A DNA stretch of 46,364 nucleotides from Campylobacterota bacterium (GCA_013153475.1 JAADEJ010000003.1:1-46364), one strand, 5' to 3'; counted from the stretch's first letter, positions 8,688-17,819 are shown. The notes: generated from the sequence alone by a model not told the origin. Numbers and translations are program-made.

Positions 8688-10130
8688 TTAAAACTTCTTC
8701 CAGAACGAGGGACTCAGTAGAATAAAGACGGTGTAGCACTCCAACCGTCCCACGATCATGGCGATCGAAAAGATCAGTTTGTCGGTATCGGAAAAGAAAG
8801 AGAAGTTGTCCGCCGGCCCCACATGCGAAAAGCCGGGCCCGACGTTGCCCACCAACGCCAGGGCACCCGAAATGGCGGTCATTTCGTCATAGCCGCGGGC
8901 GTAGATATAACCGCTGGTCATGGCCACGGTAAAGACAAACAGCGTAAAGAAACCGAAAGTCGACGAGAGGACGGAACGATCCAGTTTCGCGCCGTCCACA
9001 AAAACCGAAAGAACGGCTCTGGGGTGCAGTGTGCGCCGAAACTCCATCAGCAGGGTTTTGACGATCACCACGAAACGGATCACCTTGACGCCGCCGGCAG
9101 TGGAGCCCGCGTTACCGCCAAAGAGCATGGCCCCGAAAATCAGGGCGATGGCCAGGTGGCTCCAACCGCCGTAATCGATGGTAGCGAACCCTGTGGTGGT
9201 CATGACCGAGGCGATGGTAAAAAAGGCGTGTGTGGCCGCATGAAAAAGACGGTCACCCGAGATATCCATATGCACTACCGTCAAAGCGGCCCCAAAAAGA
9301 ATAAAGAGGGTCAGATACCAGCGCACCTCCTCACTTTTGTAACCGCTGACATCTTTGTAAAAGAGTTTCAGATGGGCCAGGAAGTTGATACCCGAAAGGA
9401 GCATAAAAAGTGTCGTTACCCAGATAATCCAGGGACTCTCAAAGGCTCCCAAAGAGGCGTTTTTGGTGGAGAAACCGCCGGTGGAGACGGTGGAGAAGGC
9501 GTGGTTGAGCGCGTCGAACCACCCCATACCGAAAAGTTTCAGCAGTAAAAGATCCGTCACCGTCAACGCCAGATAGACCCCCCAAAGGCTCAAAGCGGTC
9601 TCTCTGATTCTCGGACGCAGCTTCTCGATCTGGATACCGGTCGATTCGGCCTTGAAAAGCGAAAGGGAACCGGTGGGATTGATAAAAGAGAGCAGTCCCA
9701 CGCTCAAAACCACCACCCCCAATCCCCCCAGCCAGTGGGTCAGGCTGCGATGAAAAAGGATCGTTTTGGGCAACGCCTCGATATCGTTGAAGACCGTGGC
9801 GCCCGTGGTGGTAAAACCGCTGACCGCCTCGAAAAAAGCGGAAGCGAACGTGATGTCGGTATAGAGCAAAAAGGGTACGGCGCCCACCACACCCAGTGTC
9901 AGCCACAACAGATTGACCGAAAGAATACTCTCCCGAATACCCAGTTTGACCGGCTCTTTGCGAAGAAGCAGATAAAGCAGCAGACAACCGGCCAACAACA
10001 CCGCCTCGAATTTCGCCAACGGGACGATCGGCTCACCGTAATAGAATCCCACCGCCAGTTCCGACGTGAAGATGAGCGCCAGGGTCATCCCCACGACGGC
10101 CAGGATCTTCAGCAGGCTCCTAAAATTCAT
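8688..10130 (-). CDS. trkH: Trk-type potassium uptake channel subunit TrkH
   Basis: 480 residues, an integral membrane protein. The four pore-loop segments of the SKT family are recognisable: AVSGFTTTGATVF, STVSTGGFSTKNAS, ASVMTTTGFATIDYG and LVGNVGPGFSHVGP, each with the conserved selectivity-filter glycine. It forms the membrane pore for potassium entry, gated by the cytoplasmic TrkA ring. It overlaps trkA by 11 bases and so is translationally coupled to it. The start ATG sits inside the end of trkA. Confidence 0.93.
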   Translation of the reverse strand: MNFRSLLKILAVVGMTLALIFTSELAVGFYYGEPIVPLAKFEAVLLAGCLLLYLLLRKEPVKLGIRESILSVNLLWLTLGVVGAVPFLLYTDITFASAFFEAVSGFTTTGATVFNDIEALPKTILFHRSLTHWLGGLGVVVLSVGLLSFINPTGSLSLFKAESTGIQIEKLRPRIRETALSLWGVYLALTVTDLLLLKLFGMGWFDALNHAFSTVSTGGFSTKNASLGAFESPWIIWVTTLFMLLSGINFLAHLKLFYKDVSGYKSEEVRWYLTLFILFGAALTVVHMDISGDRLFHAATHAFFTIASVMTTTGFATIDYGGWSHLAIALIFGAMLFGGNAGSTAGGVKVIRFVVIVKTLLMEFRRTLHPRAVLSVFVDGAKLDRSVLSSTFGFFTLFVFTVAMTSGYIYARGYDEMTAISGALALVGNVGPGFSHVGPADNFSFFSDTDKLIFSIAMIVGRLECYTVFILLSPSFWKKF

Positions 10131-11433
10131 AGAACCACACCTTCATTTTCGGTGCCGCCTCCGTCTCGCAGAAACCGACGATCGTATCGCTCTCACGCAA
10201 AACCGTCGGTTCACGCAACGGCGTCATCTCACCCTCCCGTACCAGGAAAAGACGTCCTTTGACACGACGGGGCGGTTTGATCTTTTTGCCCACGGTTTTG
10301 GAACCTTCGTGAACGGTTCGCACAAAAACGGTTCCCCGTCCGCCGCAATATTTGCGTTCCACCGTCACCCGCCCGGAGTTGATACGCTCCAAAATGGCGT
10401 GATAGGCGCTCATTTTGGGCCCCCGTACCACCACGATGCCCAGGGCGTGCATCAGGTTGTAGTACTCCATCTCGTTGTTGATGGCTACCACTTTGCGAAC
10501 CCCGTGTTCCCTGGCTTCCAGACATTTGATGATATTGTACTCGTCATTGTCGGTCGCCGCTACCATCATATCGGCCTCGCCCAACCCCTCTTCCTCAAAG
10601 AGTTCGGCGGTACCGTATTTGCAACTGAAGGTCATGGCCCGACCGCCCAGCCGCTCGTCGGCCCGCTCACACCGGTCGGGATCTTTGTCCACCAGCTTCA
10701 CCTCCCGCCCCTCCGCCAGCAGGCGGGAGGCCACCGTCACACCCAACTCACCGGCGCCAAAAACCACGCAACGGCCGATATGGCGGGGAGCCTCTTTATC
10801 CAACGCCAGGCAACGCTGACCGATCCGCTCCCCGTCCCCGAAAAGATAGACCAGATCGCCCGGCTCCACCTTCTCGTCCGGTTCGGGAACAAAAAACCGT
10901 TTACCCCGCTCGATACCCACCACAATCTCTCCGGGACGCTCCAGCGGTTGCGGCTCCCCGAGACTCGCGGCCCGAACCGAGACCAACGACAGACCGATAT
11001 GCTGAAAATGCTTGACATTGTTGGCGGCGGGAAAAGCCAGAAGGGACAAAACGGTGTCGGAAGTCAGTCGCAGAGGAAAAACCGCCGCGTCCAACCCAAG
11101 CTTGGCCCCGACACCGCTGCGGGCGAACATCTCGTTACGCAGCCGTATAATTTTGCGTCCCACCGCCACCTCGTCGTCCACGATAAGCGAGGAGACCAGG
11201 TTGGCCTCGTCCAGATCGGTGACGGCAATGAAAAGATCGGCCTCTTTGCCCGCCAGTTTCCGATAGGTTTCGGGATCTTCGATATCCCCGCAAAGAGGCA
11301 GAATATCCAGGGTCTCCTGCAAACGGTTGAGCGCCTCCATGTTGCGGTCAATCACCGTCACGTTGTGGCCGATACTCAATGTCCGGGCCAGATTGAACCC
11401 TACTTTGCCGGCCCCGGCGATAATCACTTCCAT
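10120..11433 (-). CDS. trkA: Trk potassium uptake regulatory subunit TrkA
   Basis: 437 residues, the usual full length with two RCK halves. The first half opens with the nucleotide-binding motif GAGKVG (about residues 6-11), with acidic VIDRN at the end of the second strand. The second half repeats it (VVFGAGELGVTVASRLL then VKLVDKDPDRC). Each half ends in a TrkA-C domain (ERPGEIVVGIERG; TVFVRTVHEGSKTVG). It binds nucleotides on the cytoplasmic side and gates TrkH. It overlaps trkH by 11 bases and follows the mscS gene by 3 bases. Confidence 0.93.
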   Translation of the reverse strand: MEVIIAGAGKVGFNLARTLSIGHNVTVIDRNMEALNRLQETLDILPLCGDIEDPETYRKLAGKEADLFIAVTDLDEANLVSSLIVDDEVAVGRKIIRLRNEMFARSGVGAKLGLDAAVFPLRLTSDTVLSLLAFPAANNVKHFQHIGLSLVSVRAASLGEPQPLERPGEIVVGIERGKRFFVPEPDEKVEPGDLVYLFGDGERIGQRCLALDKEAPRHIGRCVVFGAGELGVTVASRLLAEGREVKLVDKDPDRCERADERLGGRAMTFSCKYGTAELFEEEGLGEADMMVAATDNDEYNIIKCLEAREHGVRKVVAINNEMEYYNLMHALGIVVVRGPKMSAYHAILERINSGRVTVERKYCGGRGTVFVRTVHEGSKTVGKKIKPPRRVKGRLFLVREGEMTPLREPTVLRESDTIVGFCETEAAPKMKVWFYEF

Positions 11434-11436
11434 CGG

Positions 11437-13428
11437 TTACGCCTCCTTTTGCGCTTCATCCTTTCGCGAAGGCAGTGCCTCGAAACTCCGCGCGACGTTG
11501 TCGGGATCGAAATAGATCGACTCGGAGGGGAAAGCGAACTCCAGGCCGTGACGCTCCAGAATCTCCCAGATTTTGAGCATCACATCCTGTTTCACCTCCA
11601 GCCACTCCTGCCACACCACGCTTTTGGAGAAGCAGTAGATAAGAATATTGATAGAGCTGTCGGCAAACTCGTCCAGATAGACCAGCAGGGTCGTTTTGAT
11701 GCCGTATTTGTCCTCGATGGAGACCAGTTTGCGCTCCTTCTTGCTCCGGCGCTCGATCAGGCTTTGGCGGTCCACTTTCTCGGGATCCGCGATACCGGGA
11801 TGCTCCGTGAGCATGGTCTCGATCTCTTTGATCGCCGCCGTCAACGCTTCCCGCTTCGCGCCGTAGGTAACGCCGATATGCATCTTGATACGCCGTCCCA
11901 CGCTCCGTTTGCTCCAGTTTTTCAGCGGCGTGTTGGCCAGTGTGGCATTGGGAACGGTAATGAGCGCGTTGTCAAAAGTGCGGATCATCGTGGAGATAAA
12001 GCCGATCTCCACCACCGTCCCCTCGGCATCTTTGGTCTCGATCCAGTCGCCCTGGCTGAAGGATTTGTCAAAAATAATCTTCAACAACCCGAAAAAGTTG
12101 CTCAATGTGTTTTGCGCCGCCAACGCCACGGCCAGACCGCCGATACCCAGTGACGCGATCACCCCGGTGATGTTGACCCCCATGCGCACCAGGAGCATCG
12201 AAATGGCCACCACCACGATCACCGCTTTGATAATGGAGACCACCAGGTTCACCAGCTCCCGCCTGAGCTGTTTGTTTTTAAGCTCCCCTTTTTTGACCAG
12301 GTAATCAAAGAAGATGCTGTCCAGTATCACCAGCACCACGTAGGTGACGGTACCCAGCGTGACGGCGTAGAAAAAGAGCGCAAGCTTCTCCGGCAAAGGG
12401 AGGGGGTGAAAAAGCACTTCGGTGCCCAGCCGAAAACCGTAGGCCAGCACCAGAATAAAGAAGGGGCGGCGGATACCGTCGAGGTTGCTCAACAACATCT
12501 CGTCGCTCTCGTCGTACTCTTTTTCAATAAGCCCTTTTAAAAAGGCGTAGAGTTTGTAATAGAGCGCGAAAGCGGCCATCCATGCCGCCAGCATAATGAG
12601 CAAAAAGATCAAAAGGCGCCCCATGTCGGTGTGCAGGTGGCGCAGGTGGGTATTGAGTTTGGCAAAGGTCTCAATACCGTTGATCTGGTTGATCACCTCA
12701 TCCAGCCGCATCATGGCCAGAAGCGACCGGTAGTTCAGCAGTGAGGGGTTGGCCGAAAGGTAGTCCAAAAACTCGTCAAAAAAGCGGTAGTGGGTCTGGA
12801 GTTTGCGATAATTCTCCACGATCTGCGCGGAAATTTTGTCATTTTTGCCCAACGCCTCCTTGTAGGCTTTGACAAAACGGCCAATGTTGATGCTCTCCAG
12901 CCAGGCGGTGTGCTCGTGAAAAAGTTTTTGCAGATCTTTTTCACTCATATCGGTCCAGTTTTGCGCCAAACGGGTGAAGAAGTTGTAAATGCGTTCCCTG
13001 GACTCAAGCTCCAAAAGGGCCATCTCGTCGCGTATCACCGCCTTGTCGTAGCCGTATTGACGGTTGACGGCGATGCGGGTTTTGTAGCGGGCCTTGCGCT
13101 GTTCGGCTTTGAGCGGATCGTAAAAGGGGTTGTGGGGCGCTTCCACCTCGTAGGGGCGCTCCTTCACGGTCCCCAGCAACCGGTTGAATGCGGCGATCTT
13201 CTCGTCGGCCAGTTGGGAGAGGTCGGGGGATTGGAGGGTGGCATTGCGCTCTTTGGCCGTCACCGTGGCGTTGCGCTCTTTTGGCGTAACGACCGGGTTG
13301 GGGACAAGTGTAGCATTGTCGGAGGCGTAGAAACGCTTTTCTGTCTGAATCACCTCGTCCCAAAAACCGGACGCGGCCAAAAGCGTAAGGGTCAACACAA
13401 GCCAAAGCGGGGCCAGACGCTTAAACAT
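11437..13428 (-). CDS. MscS-family mechanosensitive channel with long periplasmic N-terminus
   Basis: 663 residues. A signal peptide (WLVLTLTLLAASG) leads into a helical periplasmic domain of about 240 residues. Four membrane segments then precede the pore helix and MscS core (GVIASLGIGGLAVALAAQNTLSNFFGLLKI, shown here only in part by its landmark NTLSNFFG), the FSQGDWIE beta domain and the VPNATLANTPLKNW cage motif. The C-terminal alpha/beta domain is complete. It would release solutes on osmotic downshock. Its place directly before trkA-trkH suggests one osmotic-balance unit. Near the N-terminus a 9-residue unit (VTPKERNAT / VTAKERNAT) is repeated in tandem. Confidence 0.88.
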   Translation of the reverse strand: MFKRLAPLWLVLTLTLLAASGFWDEVIQTEKRFYASDNATLVPNPVVTPKERNATVTAKERNATLQSPDLSQLADEKIAAFNRLLGTVKERPYEVEAPHNPFYDPLKAEQRKARYKTRIAVNRQYGYDKAVIRDEMALLELESRERIYNFFTRLAQNWTDMSEKDLQKLFHEHTAWLESINIGRFVKAYKEALGKNDKISAQIVENYRKLQTHYRFFDEFLDYLSANPSLLNYRSLLAMMRLDEVINQINGIETFAKLNTHLRHLHTDMGRLLIFLLIMLAAWMAAFALYYKLYAFLKGLIEKEYDESDEMLLSNLDGIRRPFFILVLAYGFRLGTEVLFHPLPLPEKLALFFYAVTLGTVTYVVLVILDSIFFDYLVKKGELKNKQLRRELVNLVVSIIKAVIVVVAISMLLVRMGVNITGVIASLGIGGLAVALAAQNTLSNFFGLLKIIFDKSFSQGDWIETKDAEGTVVEIGFISTMIRTFDNALITVPNATLANTPLKNWSKRSVGRRIKMHIGVTYGAKREALTAAIKEIETMLTEHPGIADPEKVDRQSLIERRSKKERKLVSIEDKYGIKTTLLVYLDEFADSSINILIYCFSKSVVWQEWLEVKQDVMLKIWEILERHGLEFAFPSESIYFDPDNVARSFEALPSRKDEAQKEA
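13238..13291. repeat. Two tandem 27-base units in the mscS gene
   Basis: Units at 13238-13264 and 13265-13291 differ at a few positions and each encodes nine residues with KERNAT. They lie in the linker after the signal peptide, where copy-number change would be tolerated. Confidence 0.75.
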
Positions 13429-13436
13429 ATTCTCTC

Positions 13437-14285
13437 CTAATCGAAAATGACGGTTTTGTTGGCGTAGACAAAAATCTTGTCCTCCAGCGCCAGTTTGAGC
13501 GCCTTGGCCAGCACCACCTTCTCCACGTCACGGCCGGCGTTGCGCATCTGCTCCCAATCCATGGCGTGGGTGACGGGCAGAACATCCTGAGCGATAATGG
13601 GCCCTTCGTCAAGGTTGTTGTTGACAAAGTGGGCCGTCGCGCCGATGATCTTGACCCCCCTGTCATACGCCTGTTTGTAGGGATTGGCCCCAATGAAAGC
13701 AGGCAAAAAGGAGTGGTGGATATTGATAATACGCTCCTCAAAACAGGCCACGAATTCGGGGGTGAGAATGCGCATATACTTGGCCAACACGATGTAATCG
13801 ACCGGCCCGAAGCTCTCAATGGCCTCCAGCACCCTGCGCTCATGCTCGGGGCGGCTTAGGCCCTCGTGGCTGACGCAGATGTAGGGAATGGCGAACTTCT
13901 CCACCAGGGGTCTGAGCAGATCATAGTTGGAGACCACCCCCACGATCTCCGCCTCCAGCTCATCGGCCTCGTGGCGAATGAGAATATCGCCCAGGCAGTG
14001 GTTCTCTTTGGTGGCCATCAGCACGATCCGCTTTTTTCCCGGCTCCACCAGACGGATACGCGCCCCTTCGGGCAATACAGCCCTTAACGCGCCGGAGAGC
14101 TTATCGGGCTCAAAGACACCCCGCACCTCGCTTCGCATGAAAAACTTGCCGTTTTGGGCGTCCACATACTCCCGGTTCTTCTCCATATTGAGCCCAAAAT
14201 CGTAAAAGACTTTCGAGATTTTATACACCAGGCCCTTCTCGTCCCGGCAATCGATCAATACCCGGTAATCCCGGTTCATGCTCAC
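13437..14285 (-). CDS. purU: Formyltetrahydrofolate deformylase
   Basis: 282 residues. An N-terminal ACT domain (about residues 5-85, RVLIDCRDEKGLVYKISKVF) precedes a formyltransferase-fold hydrolase domain with INIHHSFLPAF, GANPY and HFVNNNLDEGPII, which hold the catalytic Asn-His-Asp set of PurU. It hydrolyses 10-formyl-THF to formate and THF, balancing one-carbon units. It lies 19 bases after the CCA/poly(A) polymerase gene, with AAGGAG before the ATG. A TATAAT on the minus strand at 14309-14304, overlapping the end of the upstream gene, might be an internal promoter. The cca-purU pairing matches Campylobacter jejuni gene order as I recall it. Confidence 0.93.
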   Translation of the reverse strand: MSMNRDYRVLIDCRDEKGLVYKISKVFYDFGLNMEKNREYVDAQNGKFFMRSEVRGVFEPDKLSGALRAVLPEGARIRLVEPGKKRIVLMATKENHCLGDILIRHEADELEAEIVGVVSNYDLLRPLVEKFAIPYICVSHEGLSRPEHERRVLEAIESFGPVDYIVLAKYMRILTPEFVACFEERIINIHHSFLPAFIGANPYKQAYDRGVKIIGATAHFVNNNLDEGPIIAQDVLPVTHAMDWEQMRNAGRDVEKVVLAKALKLALEDKIFVYANKTVIFD

Positions 14286-14304
14286 TCCTTGGTTAAAAAG
14301 GGTA

Positions 14305-15447
14305 TTATATCAGCCGACGGCCAAAACTTTCCCGCACCCTCTCAAGCGCCGCGCGGCGCAAAGCTGTTCCAAGCTCGGCGCCCCGCAACCCCCGCGCCAT
14401 CAGGGTGTTGGACTCAATACCCGGATCAAACGCATTGTCATAAATCCCCAGCGCCTCGGCCCGCTCCCTTAGGCGCGGCTCCCACGCCCCCAACCACGCT
14501 TTAAGAGGCATTCGCAGGGCCATCCCGCCTAAAAAACGGTCGGTCACACGCTTTGGCACACGCTTTTGATCAGCCAAAAATCGCTTGTAGCGGTTGGGCA
14601 GGGCCAACGCTTCCGCCAACGTGACGGGCAACAGGTGCCACGCTTCGGCCAGAAGGTAAAGAAACAGGTACGCCGCGATTTCAGAGGGTACGGTTTGGCG
14701 CGCCCGGGCCATTCGCAGGGCCGTCGAGAGAAAAAGCGAAGAAGAAAGAGTGCGGCCAAAGATCTTTTTGTCTATTTCCAAAGCGCCCAAAGCCCACAAA
14801 CCGTAGTGAAGGCAAGGGGCGCGAAAAAGCTTCTCAAACTCCCAGACAATCCGCTGGGCGCTCAAATCATCCAGCGCCATCTTACGCATGAGGCGACAAC
14901 TCTGCGGCTCTATACGAAACCCCAGGCGCGCCGAAAACTGCATGGCCCGCAAAACCCGCAAAGAGTCTTCGACAAAGGTCTTCGGGTCCACCACTCTTAT
15001 CAGCCGCGCCTCAATGTCATCCACCCCGCCCCAGTGGTCAACCAAAAGACCGTCGGAAATTCTTAGCATCAGGGCGTTCATCGTAAAGTCTCTGCGGCGG
15101 CTCGCCTCTTTGGTAGTGCGGGCCAACGCCACCGAAAAGCCCCGGTGTCCCCGACCCGTCTTTCGCTCGATTCTCGGAAGCGCCAGATCAATCTGCCCGT
15201 ACTTGTAGACAAAAAAGCTCCGCCCCACGCCCGTCGCCCCCAGCCGGGCCATGGCCTCATCAAACGTCTCGGGATCCAGGCCGAAACACTCGATATCCAG
15301 ATCATAAACCGGCCGGCCCAGCAGGGTGTCGCGCACGGCGCCGCCGACGGCGTAGAGTTCGGTGTGGGGGTAGTGTTTGTGGAAAAATCGCTTCAGGTGG
15401 TCAAGTTGCGCCCCCAGGGCCGGGGACAGATCAAGCTGTAGCGTCAC
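14305..15447 (-). CDS. cca: CCA tRNA nucleotidyltransferase / poly(A) polymerase family protein
   Basis: 380 residues. The class II nucleotidyltransferase head is clear: LYAVGGAVRDTLLGR (about residues 31-45), metal-binding DLDIE (about 50-54), RRRDFTMNAL, and the neck motif EDSLRVLRAMQFSARLGF. The C-terminal body is divergent. Class II enzymes add CCA or poly(A) to RNA 3-prime ends. The sequence alone does not decide between CCA-adding, partial CC/A-adding and poly(A) activity, and no second family member is visible here. It overlaps the CiaD-like gene by 4 bases. Confidence 0.85.
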   Translation of the reverse strand: MTLQLDLSPALGAQLDHLKRFFHKHYPHTELYAVGGAVRDTLLGRPVYDLDIECFGLDPETFDEAMARLGATGVGRSFFVYKYGQIDLALPRIERKTGRGHRGFSVALARTTKEASRRRDFTMNALMLRISDGLLVDHWGGVDDIEARLIRVVDPKTFVEDSLRVLRAMQFSARLGFRIEPQSCRLMRKMALDDLSAQRIVWEFEKLFRAPCLHYGLWALGALEIDKKIFGRTLSSSLFLSTALRMARARQTVPSEIAAYLFLYLLAEAWHLLPVTLAEALALPNRYKRFLADQKRVPKRVTDRFLGGMALRMPLKAWLGAWEPRLRERAEALGIYDNAFDPGIESNTLMARGLRGAELGTALRRAALERVRESFGRRLI

Positions 15448-15752
15448 GGTTTTTTAAGGGTCTCTATCCGTTCATCCAGCATGGCCAGAAGGTATTCAAG
15501 AAAGTTGAGCGTCAGGTCGATCTTGGCTTCGGGGCTTTTGAGATTGGGAGAGAGAAACCCCTCAAAAAGCACCAGCAAACGTTCTCTGAGGCGTTCCAAA
15601 AAGATCAACTCATCCTCATCCGCCTCATGGGGCTTTGGCGTCTGCTCCGGCGCCCGGGAGGGGGCGGGCGTCTCATTAATGGCCGACGGTACCGACGTCT
15701 CCTCTTCGCCAATCTCCGCCAGCGTCGAGAGTATCATCTCTTTAAGCTCCAT
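15444..15752 (-). CDS. CiaD-like conserved protein
   Basis: 102 residues from the ATG at 15752, which has AAGGAG six bases upstream; a longer in-frame start at 15788 lacks such a site and would overlap the upstream gene. The N-terminal half is acidic and proline-rich and probably disordered. Residues about 55-100 form amphipathic helices (FLERLRERLLVLFEGFLSP; KIDLTLNFLEYLLAMLDERI). Position between a small TPR-type gene and cca-purU matches ciaD in Campylobacter jejuni, and the C-terminal pattern fits what I recall of CiaD-like domains. In C. jejuni CiaD is described as a flagellum-exported effector acting on host cells; an apparently free-living host for this gene suggests an older role. Overlaps cca by 4 bases. 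Confidence 0.65.
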   Translation of the reverse strand: MELKEMILSTLAEIGEEETSVPSAINETPAPSRAPEQTPKPHEADEDELIFLERLRERLLVLFEGFLSPNLKSPEAKIDLTLNFLEYLLAMLDERIETLKKP

Positions 15753-15762
15753 TCCCGCTCCT

Positions 15763-16005
15763 TTACAGTTTGGCCAGCCACGCCTCAAAGCGGGCGAACG
15801 CCTCTTCGCTCTCCATGCTCACAAAGGTGTCGCGCATGGCCGTATTGACCCCCGAAAAACGGCGGCGCATACCCGAAAGCCGCCGTATGGCCGCCCTCGC
15901 CTCGGCGTTGGAAGGGTCCGCCGTCAAAATCTCTTTGTAAATCTCCAGCGCCTCGGTTTTGAGCCCCTGAAGCTCGTAGATCTGCGCCAACGTCAAAGTT
16001 TTCAT
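15763..16005 (-). CDS. Small TPR-motif protein
   Basis: 80 residues. The first half is one TPR-like helical hairpin (LAQIYELQGLKTEALEIYKE, then PSNAEARAAIRRL); the second half carries an aromatic-rich helix (FARFEAWLAKL). There is no signal peptide. It lies 10 bases before the CiaD-like gene. The ATG has no clear ribosome binding site, which may mean weak translation or another start. I do not recognise a defined function; a small protein in this place before ciaD is my recollection of the C. jejuni layout. Confidence 0.65.
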   Translation of the reverse strand: MKTLTLAQIYELQGLKTEALEIYKEILTADPSNAEARAAIRRLSGMRRRFSGVNTAMRDTFVSMESEEAFARFEAWLAKL

Positions 16006-16020
16006 TGAAAACTTTTGCAG

Positions 16021-16125
16021 GTAAAAGATAAAAGGTAAAAGGTAAAACAGCGCTTGTCACACTGCCCTTTTCCATCATCATAACAGAGCGTGGCAACCAT
16101 TTTGACCTTTTCCTTTTTACTTTTA
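16021..16125. repeat. Intergenic element with inverted 7-base repeats
   Basis: Between leuB and the TPR gene, 16021-16048 reads as four heptamers (GTAAAAG, ATAAAAG, GTAAAAG, GTAAAAC). At 16105-16125 three heptamers (ACCTTTT, CCTTTTT, ACTTTTA) run in the opposite orientation. About 55 bases of unrelated core lie between the arms. No reading frame is supported here. Confidence 0.7.
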
Positions 16126-16133
16126 ATTGTACC

Positions 16134-17201
16134 TTACTTGCTCGCGTAGTTGGCGATAATGGAGCCGATCTCACTGGTGGAGCAGACCTCTTTGGCGTCA
16201 AAGGCGCTCAGATCCTGGGTGCGGTAGCCCTCAGAAAGCGCCTGTTTGATCGCCCGCTCGATCCGCTCCGCCGCCGCGTCCTCTTTCAAAGCGAAGCGCA
16301 ACATCATCGCCGCGCTGGCGATGGTGGCGATGGGGTTGGCGATCCCCTGACCGGCAATGTCGGGCGCACTGCCGTGAATGGGCTCGTAAAGGCCGTACTT
16401 CTCCCCTACCGACGCGGAAGGAAGCAGGCCGATGGAGCCGCTGAGCATACTCGCCTCGTCACTGAGAATATCGCCAAAAATGTTGCCGGTGAGAATCACG
16501 TCAAACTGTTTGGGATCGCGCACCAACTGCATGGCGGCGTTATCGACATACATATGCGTCAGCGTCACTTCGGGGTAGGCTTTGGCCACCTCCTCGACGG
16601 TATCGCGCCAAAGCTGGCTCACATCCAGCACGTTGGCCTTGTCTACCGAACAGACCCGCTTGCTCCGCTTCATGGCGATCTCAAAGGCCACCTTGGCAAT
16701 CCGCTCGATCTCGGGCTTGGTGTAGACCATGGTATTGAAAGCCTTCTGGCCGTCGTTGCCCTTGGGCTCGCCGAAATAGATGCCCCCGATCAGCTCGCGC
16801 ACCACCATCAGATCCACCCCGCGGATCACCTCGGGTTTGAGGGTGGAGGCGTTGACCAGCTCATCATAAACGGTCACCGGGCGCAGGTTGGCAAAGACCT
16901 CCATCTCTTTACGCAACTTCAAAAGACCGCTCTCGGGGCGCTTTTCCCTGGGCAGGTTGTCCCACTTCTGGCCGCCGATGGCGCCAAAAAGCACCGCGTC
17001 GGCCTGCTTGACGCCTTCCAGCGTCTCCTTGGGGGCCGGGTCACCCGTGGCGTCCACGGCCGCGCCGCCAAGGAGCAGTTCTTCATATTTAAGCTCAAAC
17101 CCCTCGGCAAAGCTCACCGCGTCCAGTACTTTTACCGCCTCCTCGACAATCTCGGGGCCGATGCCGTCGCCTTTGATCAGCGCAATCTTGTAGCTACGCA
17201 C
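16134..17201 (-). CDS. leuB: 3-isopropylmalate dehydrogenase
   Basis: 355 residues, normal family length. It opens with the [20 protein letters not shown] nucleotide and substrate region, has the R-x4-R substrate arginines in the [17 protein letters not shown] stretch, the VDKANVL motif with the catalytic lysine, the metal-binding DEASML, and the NAD-binding [20 protein letters not shown]. It oxidatively decarboxylates 3-isopropylmalate in leucine synthesis. It overlaps the end of leuD by 8 bases, so the two are coupled. No leuA or leuC is present within the window. Confidence 0.95.
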   Translation of the reverse strand: MRSYKIALIKGDGIGPEIVEEAVKVLDAVSFAEGFELKYEELLLGGAAVDATGDPAPKETLEGVKQADAVLFGAIGGQKWDNLPREKRPESGLLKLRKEMEVFANLRPVTVYDELVNASTLKPEVIRGVDLMVVRELIGGIYFGEPKGNDGQKAFNTMVYTKPEIERIAKVAFEIAMKRSKRVCSVDKANVLDVSQLWRDTVEEVAKAYPEVTLTHMYVDNAAMQLVRDPKQFDVILTGNIFGDILSDEASMLSGSIGLLPSASVGEKYGLYEPIHGSAPDIAGQGIANPIATIASAAMMLRFALKEDAAAERIERAIKQALSEGYRTQDLSAFDAKEVCSTSEIGSIIANYASK

Positions 17202-17706
17202 GGGCTTCTCCTTTTTTGAGCAGTTCCGCCTTGGCGTAGTTCATCAGCCCGCCGCAGGCCAGCAGTTCCTGCATGAACGGCGGAATGGGCTGAAAGCGGT
17301 ACTCCACCCCTTTGTTCAGATCTTTCACGAGCCCGCTCTCCATCTCGACGGTAATCAGGTCGCCCTCGTGGATGGCGTCGGTCTCTTTGAGCTCGAAAAT
17401 GGGCAGGCCCATGTTAAACGCGTTGCGGTAGAAGATACGGGCGAAACTTTTGGCCACCACGGCGGCCACGCCCGCGGCCTTGAGGGCGATAGGCGCGTGC
17501 TCACGGCTGGAGCCGCAACCGAAATTCTCACCCGCGACAATGATGTCGCCCGGTTGCATCTTTTTGACAAACTCCGGGTCCGCGTCCTCCATGACGTGCT
17601 TGGCCAACTCATGGGGATCGGAGGTGTTCAGATAGCGCGCGGCGATAATGAGGTCGGTGTCGATATTGTCACCGAACTTCCAGACTTTTCCGGTAATGAC
17701 GTTCAT
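17194..17706 (-). CDS. leuD: 3-isopropylmalate dehydratase small subunit
   Basis: 170 residues of the short LeuD type. It has the swivel-domain signatures [16 protein letters not shown] (about residues 12-27) and [16 protein letters not shown] (about 60-75), which contact the substrate. It pairs with the iron-sulfur large subunit LeuC to isomerise isopropylmalate; leuC is not in the window, so the partner is encoded elsewhere. It is first in the leuD-leuB unit, with AAGGAAAC before the ATG. Confidence 0.94.
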   Translation of the reverse strand: MNVITGKVWKFGDNIDTDLIIAARYLNTSDPHELAKHVMEDADPEFVKKMQPGDIIVAGENFGCGSSREHAPIALKAAGVAAVVAKSFARIFYRNAFNMGLPIFELKETDAIHEGDLITVEMESGLVKDLNKGVEYRFQPIPPFMQELLACGGLMNYAKAELLKKGEARA

Positions 17707-17758
17707 CCGTTTCCTTTTTTGAACATAGACGGCGCCCGGCCGTTATGAATTTAGGCGG

Positions 17759-17764
17759 ATTATA
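17759..17764 (-). promoter_or_regulatory. Possible -10 element for leuD-leuB
   Basis: TATAAT on the minus strand 53 bases before the leuD start. No convincing -35 hexamer is seen 17 bases further up, which is common for Campylobacterota promoters. The surrounding spacer (17707-17819) also holds an 11-base direct repeat, GCGCCCGGCCG, at 17732-17742 and 17804-17814. Confidence 0.4.
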
Positions 17765-17819
17765 GCAAATGGGGAGCGTTAGAAAGATTAAGCGGTGCCG
17801 TTAGCGCCCGGCCGACGGC

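Noticed and set aside
5943-8720. Plus-strand open frame of 925 codons opposite the FIST/GGDEF/EAL gene
   Set aside because: Antisense to a gene with clear domains. The frame is open because of GC-rich codon structure and its translation shows no recognisable motif.
10066-12153. Plus-strand open frame of 695 codons opposite trkA and mscS
   Set aside because: Spans two real genes on the other strand and carries no ribosome site or motif.
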